A stretch of DNA of 64,000 bases from positions 1 to 64,000 of the forward strand of contig CAJUEL010000016.1 of NCBI GenBank assembly GCA_910585455.1, read 5' to 3'. Position numbers and translations under genes: made by a program. The DNA comes from an uncultured Eisenbergiella sp. (GTDB lineage: Bacteria > Bacillota > Clostridia > Lachnospirales > Lachnospiraceae). Shown one piece after another: positions 33,675-42,641 of this stretch (its first letter is position 1; each line of letters begins with the position of its first letter). The notes beneath the pieces were generated by a model that was not told where the DNA came from, made no database searches, and saw only the letters and a list, made by a program, of their open reading frames with translations.

Positions 33675-34718
33675 TCATCGCGTGACAAACGCATAGCTTG
33701 CCGTGCCGCAATACCCTGTTTCCTCCAGCCGTTTTTGCTCCCACTCCAGGATAAACTCATAAATGCAGTCTTTTTCCAACTCCATAAGAGAGACTCCCTC
33801 CGAAAGAGTCGTGACAGAATCCGCCGGCGCATCCGGATTACCGGCCGCCGAAGCCTTCCATTTCCGGACTGTCACGCTGTCAGGCATGACCGCACAGGAA
33901 AAGAGATACGGGACAGAATCCAGCCCGTTGTACGCCGGAAGCGTAAGCACCGGCATATGGACATAAGGCACATCATCCAGCGGATGCGCGCCACATGCAG
34001 CAAAGCTTTTCCCCTCTCCGTCCTCCTCAAAGGTCCAGGTATAATTGCCCGGCTGTACGGTAAAGCGATCCATTGTGGACGATAAAGCATCCTTCAAAGA
34101 AAGCGCCGGCGCATCCGTCAGCAGAAAGTCCTCCCTGCCCTCACCGGAAAACCCGCTTTTCCGGAAAACCAGCCAATGCAGTTCTCCTGAATCGTCCAGC
34201 GGCATATGAACCTCGATCTCGCTTTCCCTGCCATACTGGTAGCCATATCCGGTGGCGAAATTGGACTCATTATCCTGCGTAGGGACTTCGTTTTCCGGCA
34301 CCCTGCCGGTAATTTCTCCGTCCATCATGCCGCAGCGCAGCCCTTCGTCATCGCATTCTCCGGAATACACATAAAGAGCGCCATTGACCATGACCGTCCA
34401 TGGCAGAGGCTGCTCCTCCTGTTTCATTTCTCCTCCCACATCCGCTTCATTCCACGCTTCGGCATCTGTCCCAGGTTCCTGCATCGGATCCGCTTCGCTC
34501 TCCCGCATTTGCCCATCCTCCGCTGCGCCTGCCATGCCGTCATTCTCCTGCGCCGGTTCCGATTCCCCCACGTTCTCCTGACCGCTCCCGGCATCCGCCG
34601 CGACAACCTCCGGCACAGGCTCTGCGGTCACATCCTTCCGCGAAAGACCGCACCCGGCCAGTCCCGCCATGAGCATCGCCCCCATAACCACAAAACAGTA
34701 TTTCCGCATACCAACCAT
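33675..34718 (-). CDS. Putative lipoprotein of unknown function
   Basis: A 347-residue predicted lipoprotein: hydrophobic N-terminus with lipobox LAGCG near residue 22, then an acidic, Ala/Glu/Gly/Gln-rich low-complexity linker (about 30-100) and a folded part containing several Cys and Trp residues (WTVMVNGALYVYSG). I do not recognise a catalytic motif. The stop lies about 15 bp from the -35 box of the TrpXYZ promoter. The start at 34718 is used; an ATG 9 bp downstream is equally possible. Confidence 0.75.
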   Translation of the reverse strand: MVGMRKYCFVVMGAMLMAGLAGCGLSRKDVTAEPVPEVVAADAGSGQENVGESEPAQENDGMAGAAEDGQMRESEADPMQEPGTDAEAWNEADVGGEMKQEEQPLPWTVMVNGALYVYSGECDDEGLRCGMMDGEITGRVPENEVPTQDNESNFATGYGYQYGRESEIEVHMPLDDSGELHWLVFRKSGFSGEGREDFLLTDAPALSLKDALSSTMDRFTVQPGNYTWTFEEDGEGKSFAACGAHPLDDVPYVHMPVLTLPAYNGLDSVPYLFSCAVMPDSVTVRKWKASAAGNPDAPADSVTTLSEGVSLMELEKDCIYEFILEWEQKRLEETGYCGTASYAFVTR

Positions 34719-34758
34719 ATCCTCATCTCCCGTCTTTTTTTCTGCTTACATCTATAGC

Positions 34759-34872
34759 AAACGACAAAAAGATTGTCGTTTCCTATAGCCTGATGCATAC
34801 GTCCGCACAGGGAAACATCGCTGCTTTAGCAGCGCGCGGACGATGCAAACGGAAACGACTTATGTCGTTTCC
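34759..34872. repeat. Repeat cluster with GTCGTTTCCTATA motifs
   Basis: Two hairpins, AAACGAC-N9-GTCGTTT (34759-34781) and GGAAACGAC-TTAT-GTCGTTTCC (34851-34872), flank a third structure in which TGCAT and CGTCCGC pair with GCGGACG and ATGCA around CGCTGC-TTTA-GCAGCG. A related copy lies at 42572-42632. No gene is present in 34719-34963. Confidence 0.65.
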
Positions 34873-34919
34873 TATATCTAAACGCAAACCGGACAGAAGC
34901 GTTTCATTCTTCATAAAAA

Positions 34920-34960
34920 TTCAGACAGTTCTCTGCATTTCCCGCGCAGAACTGCCTGAA
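34920..34960 (-). terminator. Terminator after the HEPN gene
   Basis: On the minus strand TTCAGGCAGTTCT pairs with AGAACTGTCTGAA and is followed by TTTTTATG. The stem shares the words GTTCAG/CTGAAC with the dispersed palindrome family. Confidence 0.75.
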
Positions 34961-34963
34961 CCG

Positions 34964-35356
34964 TTATCCTTCTTCTATCACTTTTTCAACCCATTCCTGA
35001 AATTCATTAAATTTTTCCAGATAAACTTCCACAATCTGACGGCAATGCGCCTTTATCAGCTCCCCATCATAATCACGCGCCAGCCGGTTCCGGATATCCA
35101 GCATTTGCATCCATGCATCTCCCTCTATCATATTCGCTGAAAATGCTTTCTTTAAAACCTCCCGGGGAGAACCGGCAACAAAATCTGTGATCGCATAATA
35201 TTCAATCAGAATATCCTTCATCGTCTTCCACGCCAAATCAAAAGTAATGCTGAATTTAGCTCCCGTGCCGCTTAATACAAACGAATCTTCCATATCCCTG
35301 TCCCTCGCCTCCGAAAGAGCAGCCAAAGATCTTTTATAGGACAGATATCTTTTCAT
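34964..35356 (-). CDS. HEPN-domain protein (nucleotidyltransferase substrate-binding type)
   Basis: A 130-residue helical protein of the HI0074/HEPN family, the partner of MNT nucleotidyltransferases in type VII toxin-antitoxin pairs. The usual RNase motif R-N-x-x-x-H appears as DIRNRLARDYD, so the histidine is replaced by Arg and RNase activity is doubtful. It overlaps the MNT gene by 23 bp with the ATG at 35356 (or 35371). The terminator directly behind it closes the pair. Confidence 0.75.
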   Translation of the reverse strand: MKRYLSYKRSLAALSEARDRDMEDSFVLSGTGAKFSITFDLAWKTMKDILIEYYAITDFVAGSPREVLKKAFSANMIEGDAWMQMLDIRNRLARDYDGELIKAHCRQIVEVYLEKFNEFQEWVEKVIEEG

Positions 35357-35624
35357 AAATTTTCTTTCCATATTTTCTGATATCCTCCAGTAACAATTCA
35401 TTCCTGCATGAATCCATATCAATGATATCCACTTTATACAGCGTAGGCAAATTTTCTGTCTCTTCCTGCATCGCCGCAAAATCCCTCACACCGGACACCG
35501 CAATATCAATATCGCTCCTGTCCAATGCCGTTCCCTTTGCCCGGGATCCAAACAATATCCCTTCTCTGGCATCATATTTCCGGCACAATTCCGCCATCCT
35601 GCCAATAACCTCTTCTACCTGCAT
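35334..35624 (-). CDS. MNT-type minimal nucleotidyltransferase (antitoxin)
   Basis: A 96-residue nucleotidyltransferase with the family signature GSRAKGTALDRSDIDIAV, including the GSx10DxD metal site, and a third acidic residue in KVDIIDMD. In known MNT-HEPN pairs the MNT protein adenylylates the HEPN toxin. It is first in a two-gene operon with the overlapping HEPN gene. Confidence 0.85.
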   Translation of the reverse strand: MQVEEVIGRMAELCRKYDAREGILFGSRAKGTALDRSDIDIAVSGVRDFAAMQEETENLPTLYKVDIIDMDSCRNELLLEDIRKYGKKIYEKISVL

Positions 35625-35761
35625 TCTACATTATCTCCCCCGCTCAGTGCCACTTAACACCCTCCGCTGTCCCCTACGGACATTTTAGCATAAAATCCGG
35701 CTCCACGCAAATATTGTCCGGCAACTACCATGGAAATCAATTTGGGGAGGCTATACACGAT

Positions 35762-36055
35762 GCCGCCGAATGCGGACTTCCAGCGGTCTGGTTTTCTGCC
35801 TTCCGCCTCCTGGTCAATGCAGAATGCTTTTTCAACGCCTGATATCCGAAACAGGCAAATCCCCTTCAAAGTGCAGTCCATTTCTGCCGCAAAAGCGGGA
35901 AAACGAACAACGTGAGTTCCCACTTTTGCGCAGGAATGGCTGCGCTTTGAAGGGATGGATTTGCCGTTTCGGATATGGGCGTTGAAAAAGCATTCTGCAT
36001 TGACCAGGAGGCGGAAGGCAGAAAACCAGACCGCTGGAAGCCCGCATTCGGCGGC
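35762..36055. repeat. Giant imperfect palindrome 2 (294 bp)
   Basis: Arms of about 140 bp (35762-35902 and 35917-36055) match at roughly 90%. The inner stem pairs CGCAAAAGCGGGAA with TTCCCACTTTTGCG. The apical loop reads AACGAACAACGTGAG and resembles the loop of palindrome 1 (GAACGCAGTGAG). It ends 14 bp from the lhr stop codon. The region 35625-36068 contains no gene and nothing else recognised. Confidence 0.85.
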
Positions 36056-36068
36056 GCCCTCCGGGTAG

Positions 36069-39000
36069 CTACAGGTACAGCGCATAGTCCTGCATTTCCC
36101 GGATAAATCCCGCCTCCCGGAAGGCATCGCCCGCCGTCTTCGGATACTGGCTGACCACCATGCGCTTTTGTCCCGCAAACAGTCTGCGTCCGCGAAACGC
36201 TGCCGCCAACTCTACAATCACATCCCGCAGACACGTCTCCTCAAAAACCCGCAGCACCTTTCCTTTCTTTTCCAGAATGGCGGCAATGCTCCCCTGCCGC
36301 AGCGCAACCGCCGTGGAAGGAATGGCAGGAAATCTTTTCTCCGCCGGGCAGGACAGCGCCTTTCCCCAGACGCACGCCGGGTCTGTGGCGTTGAGCCATA
36401 TCAGCTCCTCCCCGGGCGATGCAAGCGCCGCCGTCACGGCAAGATAATCCTCCTGCCGGATGAACTGAGCGCCGGACATCCCGGACACAAAATAGCCCCG
36501 GCGCACTCTGCCCACGTACTCCCACACCCGCAGCACCTTCAGCGCGTCGCTCCAGGTCATGCCCGCCGCTTCCTCTGCCAGCATTTCCCCCTCAGGCCTG
36601 CGGAAGGTCTCCCGGCACAGAATCATATTCTGCATAAAAAGGATTTCCAGCCATTCCTCCGCCTTCTTTTTCCGGCATGGGCGCACCAGATCCCATCTTC
36701 CCGCCGACATCGCCAGCACCCGCGCGTTGACCCGCTGCCGCACCGTGGACTTTGCGATCTTTTCCCGGTTCAGGGATTGCCGCACGGGCACGAAGCTGTC
36801 CGCATATACCAGCCCCTTTTGGGAAAGCCCAAGCAAAGCCGCCTGCGCATCTTTGTTTTCCAGACAGCGGGAAAGCTGCTTTAAAAAGCTCGCGCCCCGG
36901 CGCTTCAGCTGTTCGTACAGAATTCTTTCCTCCTCCTGCAGGCACATGCCACAGCCCGATACGACTGACAGGGCGGAATCTGCCGGATCGCTTCCTGTGC
37001 GTGCCGCCTCATTCTCTTGGGCATTTGCAATAGCATTCTCCGCTGCGCCCTGCATGTCCGTTTCCACCGCATCCCAGTCCACATCCTCTGCCCGCGCAAA
37101 GCACAGCCTGCCATCGGGCAAAAAGTGCCAGAAATAGTCCCCCTCCGCCAGCAGGCTGTCCAGCATGGATTCCCGGTAGCCCTTTACCCGCGCCGCAAAC
37201 AGCACTTCCTCCCAGAAAGCTGCTGGAAATGCCCGTCCCCGGCAGCTTTCGATCGTTTCCTGCAGCTGCTCCTGCGCGCCCGCCTGTATGCGGCTCCTTT
37301 GCGCCATCAGCACGGCGTAACGCTCCGCGGGCTGCGTGGTCACCTCCCGGCGCAGCTTTTTTAAGGTTTCCTTCTGTGCCCGCTCATACAGCTTTGCGTG
37401 GATGAAAATCCCGTCCTCCTCCACAACGCTGCCCGTCTGCACCAGCGCACAGAGCGCCGCGATCACCCGTTCCTCCCGCGCCGCATACCGCTGGCAGATG
37501 CGCTCCCTGTCGGCAAAGCCACGGTAATACAGCATCCTGCGCAGAATGTGGCGGACGCTTTCCGGCACGGCAGCTCCGCCTTCACCGCCCAGCCAGGCGA
37601 GCGCTTCCTCATATTCCGCCTGCTGCTCTGCCGCAATCCACAGTCCCGGCTCCACGTAAAGCGCCTGTCCTGCCTCCGCCAGCTCTTCCAGCCAGGCGCC
37701 CGCCGGATCCGCGCTTTCATCTTCCTTCTCCAAAGTCCCCAAAAAACCGGGCCGCGTGGACGTTTCTTCCTGCCTCTCCCGGCTCCAATCCAGCTCGCCT
37801 GCCTCCAGATCGCCTTCCATCATCAAAAGCGAGTGCAGTCCGGCCGCGCTCTGCGGCAGCTTCCGTCTTTTTGCCGTCAGCTCCAGCTCGTCCGTTTCCG
37901 GCCGGATGCCCTCCAGCAGGCTGCGTTCCTCCCAGAACGCCTTCTGAATGCCCGGCGTCACCGGCACATAGGAATACATTTCCGCCGCCTCCACCTGCCA
38001 CTGCAAAGGCAGGGACATAGGGGAAGGCGCATCCACATATACCTCCCGCACGCGGATCAGCCCGGCACGGATGCCGGACAGCACCCGCAGCAGCCCGTCC
38101 AGATCCCACAGGTCCTCCATGCACTCCCGGCGCGTCTCCACCATCAGCGGATGCCCCTTCTCCTGTATCAGGCTGTCCAGCATTTCGGTGCTCCGAAGGC
38201 GCTGCATCCACAAGGGCTGCCTGCCGTTTTTTTTCATCCCCATCATCAGCGCCCGTGCAGCGTTGTAGCGAAAGCTGATGGAAAAAAAGGAGGTCTGGGG
38301 CAGGGCCGCCTCCAGCACCGCCTGCGCCTTTTGCAAATCCAAAGCGCCTAAAATGCCCTCGGGCATTTTCTCTGCCCCATAGGGATAAATCAAAATGCCG
38401 TTCTCCTCTTCCACACAGCCCGTGTTCATATGGTATTTTTCCCGCATCACGTCCTGCAAAAGAATCGCCAGCGGCGCGTTAATTCTGCGCCCGAACATGG
38501 AATGAATCATGAGCTGATGACTGCCCGTATGATCGCAGAAATGCTCTGCCAGCACTGTCCGGTCATCCGGCAGGCAGCCCGTCGCCGCCAGCTGCCGCCC
38601 GATAAAATCCGCCGCGTTCTGCGCCGCCGCGCTGTCCAGCCCCATTTTTTCAAGCTGCAAAAGCCGTTCCTCTACCCCGGCGTCCGCAAGCATGCGGAGC
38701 ATTTTCCCGAAAGCCAACCCGGTTTTTAAGCTGCGGCCCTTAAGCTCGCCTTTCCAGAAGGGCACCCGGGCGCTGCCTGCCGCCGCCTGCTCCACATACA
38801 CCGTGTCCTTATCCTGCCCCACGATGCGCCAGCCAAAGGCGCCCAGCAAAAAACGGTCTCCCACATAGGATTCATAGACAAATTCCTCATCCAGCTCTCC
38901 CACCTTCACGCCGTCCAACGTTTTCGCCGCATACATCCCCTTATCCGGAATGGTCCCGCCCGCCGCCACAGCCAGCATCCGGCTATAGGGATCGGGATAC

Positions 39001-40631
39001 ACCAGATCATGGATGCGGTCATAGAGTATCCGGGGCCGCGCCGGAATCTCCCGGTTATGCTCATAATCCCCCGCCAGCATGCGCATAAGCTCTCTGACTG
39101 TCTCTGCCGTCACATCCCGAAATGTCCAGGCGCGCCCTGCCAGCGCCAGCACATCCTCCACCGAATAGGCGGCAGCCAGACCTACAGGGGCGCGATCGTC
39201 CGCCGCAAGAGCCGTTCCGCTTTCCGGCGTCCCATCCTGAACAGACCTGCCGCCCCCATCCGCCCCATCGCTTCGGGCCGGCGCCTCTTTTGGGGCAGCT
39301 TTCTTCCCTGCCGCTCCGCTGGCCATGGATACCAGATGCTGCGCCAGCACATCCAGGCAAAGCCGGGGCGGCTTCGCCTCTTCCACCTCTCCCTGCAGGG
39401 CGAGCGCCGCCGTCATGCCGCAAAACAACCCCTCCGGCGCTGTCCGCGGATACATCCACATGAGGCTGACCCTGCCCGGATTGTGCCCCGCCCTGCCCAG
39501 CCGCTGCATTGTGGAGGACACCGTACGGGGGCAGCCCACCTGCAAAACCTCGTCGATCTCCCCCACGTCTATCCCCAGCTCCATGGAAGAGGTGGCGCAC
39601 AAAAGCCTGAGCTTTCCCTCCCGCAAAAGCCCCTCCGCCTCAAAGCGCTGCTCCTTCGACAGGCTCCCGTGATGGACTCTCGCGAAATCCTCTCCCGCGA
39701 TCTGATTGACATAATATGCCAGCTTTTCCGCGTACCGCCGCGCCTCCAAAAAGGCGATTACGCTCCTTTTTCCCTGACAGCGCTCATATACCTTTTGGGC
39801 CATCTCCTCCCAGACCGGGTCCTTTTTGCGTCCCTGGGCAGGCGTGGTTCCCACCACGGCAATTTCGATCTTTTTTTGCATGACGGGCGCAACGATGCGC
39901 GCCTCCTCCGGCGAAAGCCATTGCGCCGCCAGCGCAAGCGGCTCGATCGTCGCGGAAAGCCCGATGCGCTGCAGAACCCGCCCGCACAGCCTCTCCAGGC
40001 GGGCGACGGAAAACAAAAGGTGCGCCCCTCTTTTCGTATCGATCAGCGCATGAAGCTCATCGATCACCACCGCTTTGGCGGTTTTTAACACCTTCTGCCC
40101 GGAAAGGGAGGTCAGCATCAAGAACAGGGATTCCGGGGTGGTGATCAAAATGTGGGGCGGGTGCTTTACCATGCGCTGCCGGTCGCCCTGGGGCGTGTCT
40201 CCTGTGCGGATGGCGACGGAAATTTCCGTGCAGAGGGCTTTTTTCCCCGCTTTTCGGACCTTTTTATCCGGCACATCCGCCCGCTTTTGTATTTCACTGG
40301 CCGTCTTTTTCCCTTCGCCGTAAGCCGGTATCCCCTCCAGCGGACGGCGCAGGTTTTCCCGGATATCCGCCGCCAGGGATTTTAACGGGGAAATATAGAC
40401 GACCTGCAATCCCTCCTCCAGCTGCCCGCACGCCGCCTGCTCCATGAGCCGGTCAATAAAAAAAAGAAAGGCAGACAGCGTTTTTCCTGTTCCGGTAGGA
40501 GCGCTGACCAAAACCGGTTTTCCCGCCGCTATCTCCTTCCACGCCTCCTTCTGCACCTGCGTCGGCTCCCCGAAGGTATGGCGAAACCACGCCGCTGTCG
40601 GCCTTGAAAACAACTCCAGAACGTCCTGCAC
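36069..40631 (-). CDS. lhr: Lhr-type DEAD/DEAH-box helicase
   Basis: A 1520-residue superfamily 2 helicase of the Lhr-Core plus long C-terminal type. Walker A is SAPTGTGKT, motif Ia YISPLKSLAADI, motif II VVIDELHAL, motif III-like GLSATI, and the second RecA domain ends QRLGRAGHNPG. Winged-helix and Lhr-specific domains follow. It is probably involved in DNA repair or recombination. A GTG at 40629-40631 with AAGGAGG 9 nt upstream is preferred to the ATG at 40667, which has no ribosome site and lies inside a hairpin. Confidence 0.88.
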   Translation of the reverse strand: MQDVLELFSRPTAAWFRHTFGEPTQVQKEAWKEIAAGKPVLVSAPTGTGKTLSAFLFFIDRLMEQAACGQLEEGLQVVYISPLKSLAADIRENLRRPLEGIPAYGEGKKTASEIQKRADVPDKKVRKAGKKALCTEISVAIRTGDTPQGDRQRMVKHPPHILITTPESLFLMLTSLSGQKVLKTAKAVVIDELHALIDTKRGAHLLFSVARLERLCGRVLQRIGLSATIEPLALAAQWLSPEEARIVAPVMQKKIEIAVVGTTPAQGRKKDPVWEEMAQKVYERCQGKRSVIAFLEARRYAEKLAYYVNQIAGEDFARVHHGSLSKEQRFEAEGLLREGKLRLLCATSSMELGIDVGEIDEVLQVGCPRTVSSTMQRLGRAGHNPGRVSLMWMYPRTAPEGLFCGMTAALALQGEVEEAKPPRLCLDVLAQHLVSMASGAAGKKAAPKEAPARSDGADGGGRSVQDGTPESGTALAADDRAPVGLAAAYSVEDVLALAGRAWTFRDVTAETVRELMRMLAGDYEHNREIPARPRILYDRIHDLVYPDPYSRMLAVAAGGTIPDKGMYAAKTLDGVKVGELDEEFVYESYVGDRFLLGAFGWRIVGQDKDTVYVEQAAAGSARVPFWKGELKGRSLKTGLAFGKMLRMLADAGVEERLLQLEKMGLDSAAAQNAADFIGRQLAATGCLPDDRTVLAEHFCDHTGSHQLMIHSMFGRRINAPLAILLQDVMREKYHMNTGCVEEENGILIYPYGAEKMPEGILGALDLQKAQAVLEAALPQTSFFSISFRYNAARALMMGMKKNGRQPLWMQRLRSTEMLDSLIQEKGHPLMVETRRECMEDLWDLDGLLRVLSGIRAGLIRVREVYVDAPSPMSLPLQWQVEAAEMYSYVPVTPGIQKAFWEERSLLEGIRPETDELELTAKRRKLPQSAAGLHSLLMMEGDLEAGELDWSRERQEETSTRPGFLGTLEKEDESADPAGAWLEELAEAGQALYVEPGLWIAAEQQAEYEEALAWLGGEGGAAVPESVRHILRRMLYYRGFADRERICQRYAAREERVIAALCALVQTGSVVEEDGIFIHAKLYERAQKETLKKLRREVTTQPAERYAVLMAQRSRIQAGAQEQLQETIESCRGRAFPAAFWEEVLFAARVKGYRESMLDSLLAEGDYFWHFLPDGRLCFARAEDVDWDAVETDMQGAAENAIANAQENEAARTGSDPADSALSVVSGCGMCLQEEERILYEQLKRRGASFLKQLSRCLENKDAQAALLGLSQKGLVYADSFVPVRQSLNREKIAKSTVRQRVNARVLAMSAGRWDLVRPCRKKKAEEWLEILFMQNMILCRETFRRPEGEMLAEEAAGMTWSDALKVLRVWEYVGRVRRGYFVSGMSGAQFIRQEDYLAVTAALASPGEELIWLNATDPACVWGKALSCPAEKRFPAIPSTAVALRQGSIAAILEKKGKVLRVFEETCLRDVIVELAAAFRGRRLFAGQKRMVVSQYPKTAGDAFREAGFIREMQDYALYL

Positions 40632-40655
40632 GCTGCTGTCCTCCTTCTGCAAGAA

Positions 40656-40679
40656 TGCCTGTGGCATTTGCCACAGGCA
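40656..40679. other. Perfect inverted repeat before lhr
   Basis: TGCCTGTGGC and GCCACAGGCA are 10-bp perfect arms with a 4-base loop. There is no T run, so it is not an ordinary terminator. It lies in the gap between the phosphoribosyltransferase and lhr genes and may shape their common mRNA. Confidence 0.6.
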
Positions 40680-40705
40680 CCCGGTTATTCTCCCATTACG
40701 TTTCC

Positions 40706-41350
40706 TTAAAACAGCTTGGAATACCCGTACCCGTTCACCATGGCATCCAGCTTCTGCTTATTCTTGCAATACGGGCAGGCGTATGCCTCATAGGCCTGAT
40801 ACCCCGGCACATCCTCCGTGGAAAAAATGCTCTCCACCTTCTGTCCGTTGATCTCGGCAATCGCGCTGAACACCGAACAGATCTGCTGCACGCGCCCGCC
40901 GTAGTAATCGATGCACGCCATGCTCCTGCTGATGGTCAGCCCCGTCGTGGAGGTCGCCAGAAGCAGCACGACATTCTTACCCTTAATTGCCGGAATCAGA
41001 TTGTCCCGGAAAATCATCTGGTTGTTGATATTGAACTCCGGCGTCACAACGTATACGGTATGATGCGCATTCTGATTCGGAATATTGCTGCGCTCCAGCT
41101 CCTCCGCCATGTAAGCGCCGATCACCTCACTGCCGTCCATGCAGACGATCGTGTCCACCACGGTCTGAATCGGGAAGCGCTGCACAAAAGCCTTGGCGAC
41201 CGCAGAAGCCTCATTCCGCCTCGTCTTTAAGCCTGTCATGTCCACGTAATAATTGATGTGGGAATGGCTCGTCGCAAAGTGCCCCGGAATCGCGCGCAGG
41301 ATGATATTATTGCCCGCCTTTGAGTAAAATTTCATCGCTCTTTGTTCCAT
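40706..41350 (-). CDS. Phosphoribosyltransferase-like protein (PyrE-like)
   Basis: A 214-residue protein of the type I phosphoribosyltransferase fold. VVLLLATSTTGLTISRS takes the place of the PRPP loop, and the C-terminus has a CPYCKNKQK Cys pair that could bind zinc. It is commonly labelled orotate phosphoribosyltransferase, but the classical acidic pair of the PRPP motif is missing, so the reaction is uncertain. A promoter and a terminator-like hairpin lie upstream. Start at 41350 (GGGGG upstream); 41335 is possible. Confidence 0.7.
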   Translation of the reverse strand: MEQRAMKFYSKAGNNIILRAIPGHFATSHSHINYYVDMTGLKTRRNEASAVAKAFVQRFPIQTVVDTIVCMDGSEVIGAYMAEELERSNIPNQNAHHTVYVVTPEFNINNQMIFRDNLIPAIKGKNVVLLLATSTTGLTISRSMACIDYYGGRVQQICSVFSAIAEINGQKVESIFSTEDVPGYQAYEAYACPYCKNKQKLDAMVNGYGYSKLF

Positions 41351-41431
41351 AGTCTTGTGACCCCCTTGTTCCTCCGCCGGTCTGGCCCGACCTTTGGATA
41401 TTTTTTCTTTCTTTACGGCTGTAAAGAAAAG

Positions 41432-41471
41432 AAAAGCAACTGTATTGCTTCGGTATGCAGCAGTTGCTTTT
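41432..41471 (-). promoter_or_regulatory. Terminator-like hairpin in the phosphoribosyltransferase leader (possible attenuator)
   Basis: On the minus strand AAAAGCAACTG pairs perfectly with CAGTTGCTTTT and is followed by CTTTTCTTT. It starts within a few bases of the predicted transcription start and stands between promoter and gene. The remainder of 41351-41689 has no gene. Confidence 0.6.
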
Positions 41472-41476
41472 CTTCT

Positions 41477-41505
41477 ATTATATATTCTGTTGGAATATAT
41501 TGCAA
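41477..41505 (-). promoter_or_regulatory. Promoter of the phosphoribosyltransferase gene
   Basis: TTGCAA (41505-41500) and TATAAT (41482-41477) are 17 bp apart on the minus strand. Confidence 0.7.
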
Positions 41506-41689
41506 GGTCTTTCTGAAATTTGTTAAAAATGTGCTAAGATCCAGGTTGTTATTCATGGGGTGGGATAAACCAACGACGCGGTTATGGCTTTTTTCAATTT
41601 TCCATGCTAAAATAGAGGCATAAGAAGCCGATAGATCGTTATCGCGAACATATTGCGGGACGGATGCAACCGCTTTGATGGAGATGAGT

Positions 41690-42502
41690 ATGAAAACATT
41701 ATATGTGACTGATTTAGACGGAACCTTAATGCGGGATGATAAGATCATTTCAAAGAAAAGCGTCGCCATATTGAATCGTCTGATTGCCCAGGGTATTTTT
41801 CTCACCTATGCAACTGCAAGATCGCTTCGCTCTGCTTCCAAAGTCACAAAGGATATCGCCTTTGGGCTGCCTGTCATTCTCCGCAACGGAACGGTGCTTG
41901 CCGATCCGCAAGCCGGAAAAGAGATTGAAATTTCGATGTTTGGAAAAGAATTGCAGCGCATCAGACAGGCTTTGTCCGGTGTCTCCATTCCCGGATTTGC
42001 AACCGCTTATTTCGGCTCCGATGAAGTGAAGCTATGTCTGGCAGAAAAAATGAATGAAGGCTTTCAGGATTATTTGCAAAGTCACGCTGCAGACAGACGC
42101 ATTCGCATGGTGGATACGGAGGACCAATTGTATGAGGGAAAAACCTGCTATTTTACATTCATTGCTGCCAAAGAGGAATTGCAGCCCCTTTATGAACGTG
42201 TCAAACAGGTGAAAGGAATTACCTGTGTTTTTCAGCGGGACAAATACAGACCGGAATATTGGCTGGAGATAGGTCCGGAAAATGCGACAAAAGCCAAAGC
42301 TATCCAAAGAATCAAGCGGTTATACAACTGTCAAAAGGTGATTGTATTTGGCGATTCGGCAAATGATATTTCCATGTTTCACATGGCGGATGAAGCATAC
42401 GCGACCGGAAACGCAATTGACGAATTGAAAGAAATTGCCACCGGAATCATCGAAGATAATAATGCCGATGGAGTGGCAAAATGGTTAGAAGCGCATGCAT
42501 AA
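41690..42502 (+). CDS. HAD-superfamily Cof-type phosphatase
   Basis: A 270-residue sugar-phosphate phosphatase of the Cof/HAD IIB type. Motif I is VTDLDGTLM with the nucleophilic Asp, motif II YATARS, and motif IV IVFGDSANDISMF. The ATG at 41690 is chosen because GGAG lies 8 nt upstream and it matches the normal N-terminus MKTLYVTDLDG. It is a single gene divergent from the phosphoribosyltransferase; base composition is more AT-rich than in its neighbours. Confidence 0.88.
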   Translation: MKTLYVTDLDGTLMRDDKIISKKSVAILNRLIAQGIFLTYATARSLRSASKVTKDIAFGLPVILRNGTVLADPQAGKEIEISMFGKELQRIRQALSGVSIPGFATAYFGSDEVKLCLAEKMNEGFQDYLQSHAADRRIRMVDTEDQLYEGKTCYFTFIAAKEELQPLYERVKQVKGITCVFQRDKYRPEYWLEIGPENATKAKAIQRIKRLYNCQKVIVFGDSANDISMFHMADEAYATGNAIDELKEIATGIIEDNNADGVAKWLEAHA

Positions 42503-42541
42503 CAGGACCGGGAGCCTGCCTTGCCTCCGGTCCTGTTTATT
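42501..42541 (+). terminator. Terminator after the HAD phosphatase
   Basis: AACAGGACC (42501-42509) pairs with GGTCCTGTT (42529-42537), followed by TATTG. It overlaps the stop codon. Confidence 0.7.
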
Positions 42542-42571
42542 GATAAATGTTTAGCAATCTCTCTTTTCCCT

Positions 42572-42632
42572 GTGCGGACGGCGCAAACTGAAAACGCCTT
42601 TTGTCGTCTCCTATACATATGCCATATGCATA
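42572..42632. repeat. Second copy of the GTCGTTTCC-type repeat
   Basis: GCGGACGGCGCAAACTGAAA followed by ACGCCTTTTGTCGTCTCCTATA, then ATATGCATAC, matches the region 34775-34875 (GCGGACGATGCAAACGGAAA..., GTCGTTTCCTATA, ATGCATAC). It lies between the HAD phosphatase terminator and the M18 aminopeptidase. Confidence 0.55.
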
Positions 42633-42641
42633 CCCATTCAA

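Noticed and set aside
35770..36234. Open frames across palindrome 2
   Set aside because: Mirror-image readings of the inverted repeat, overlapping lhr on one side.
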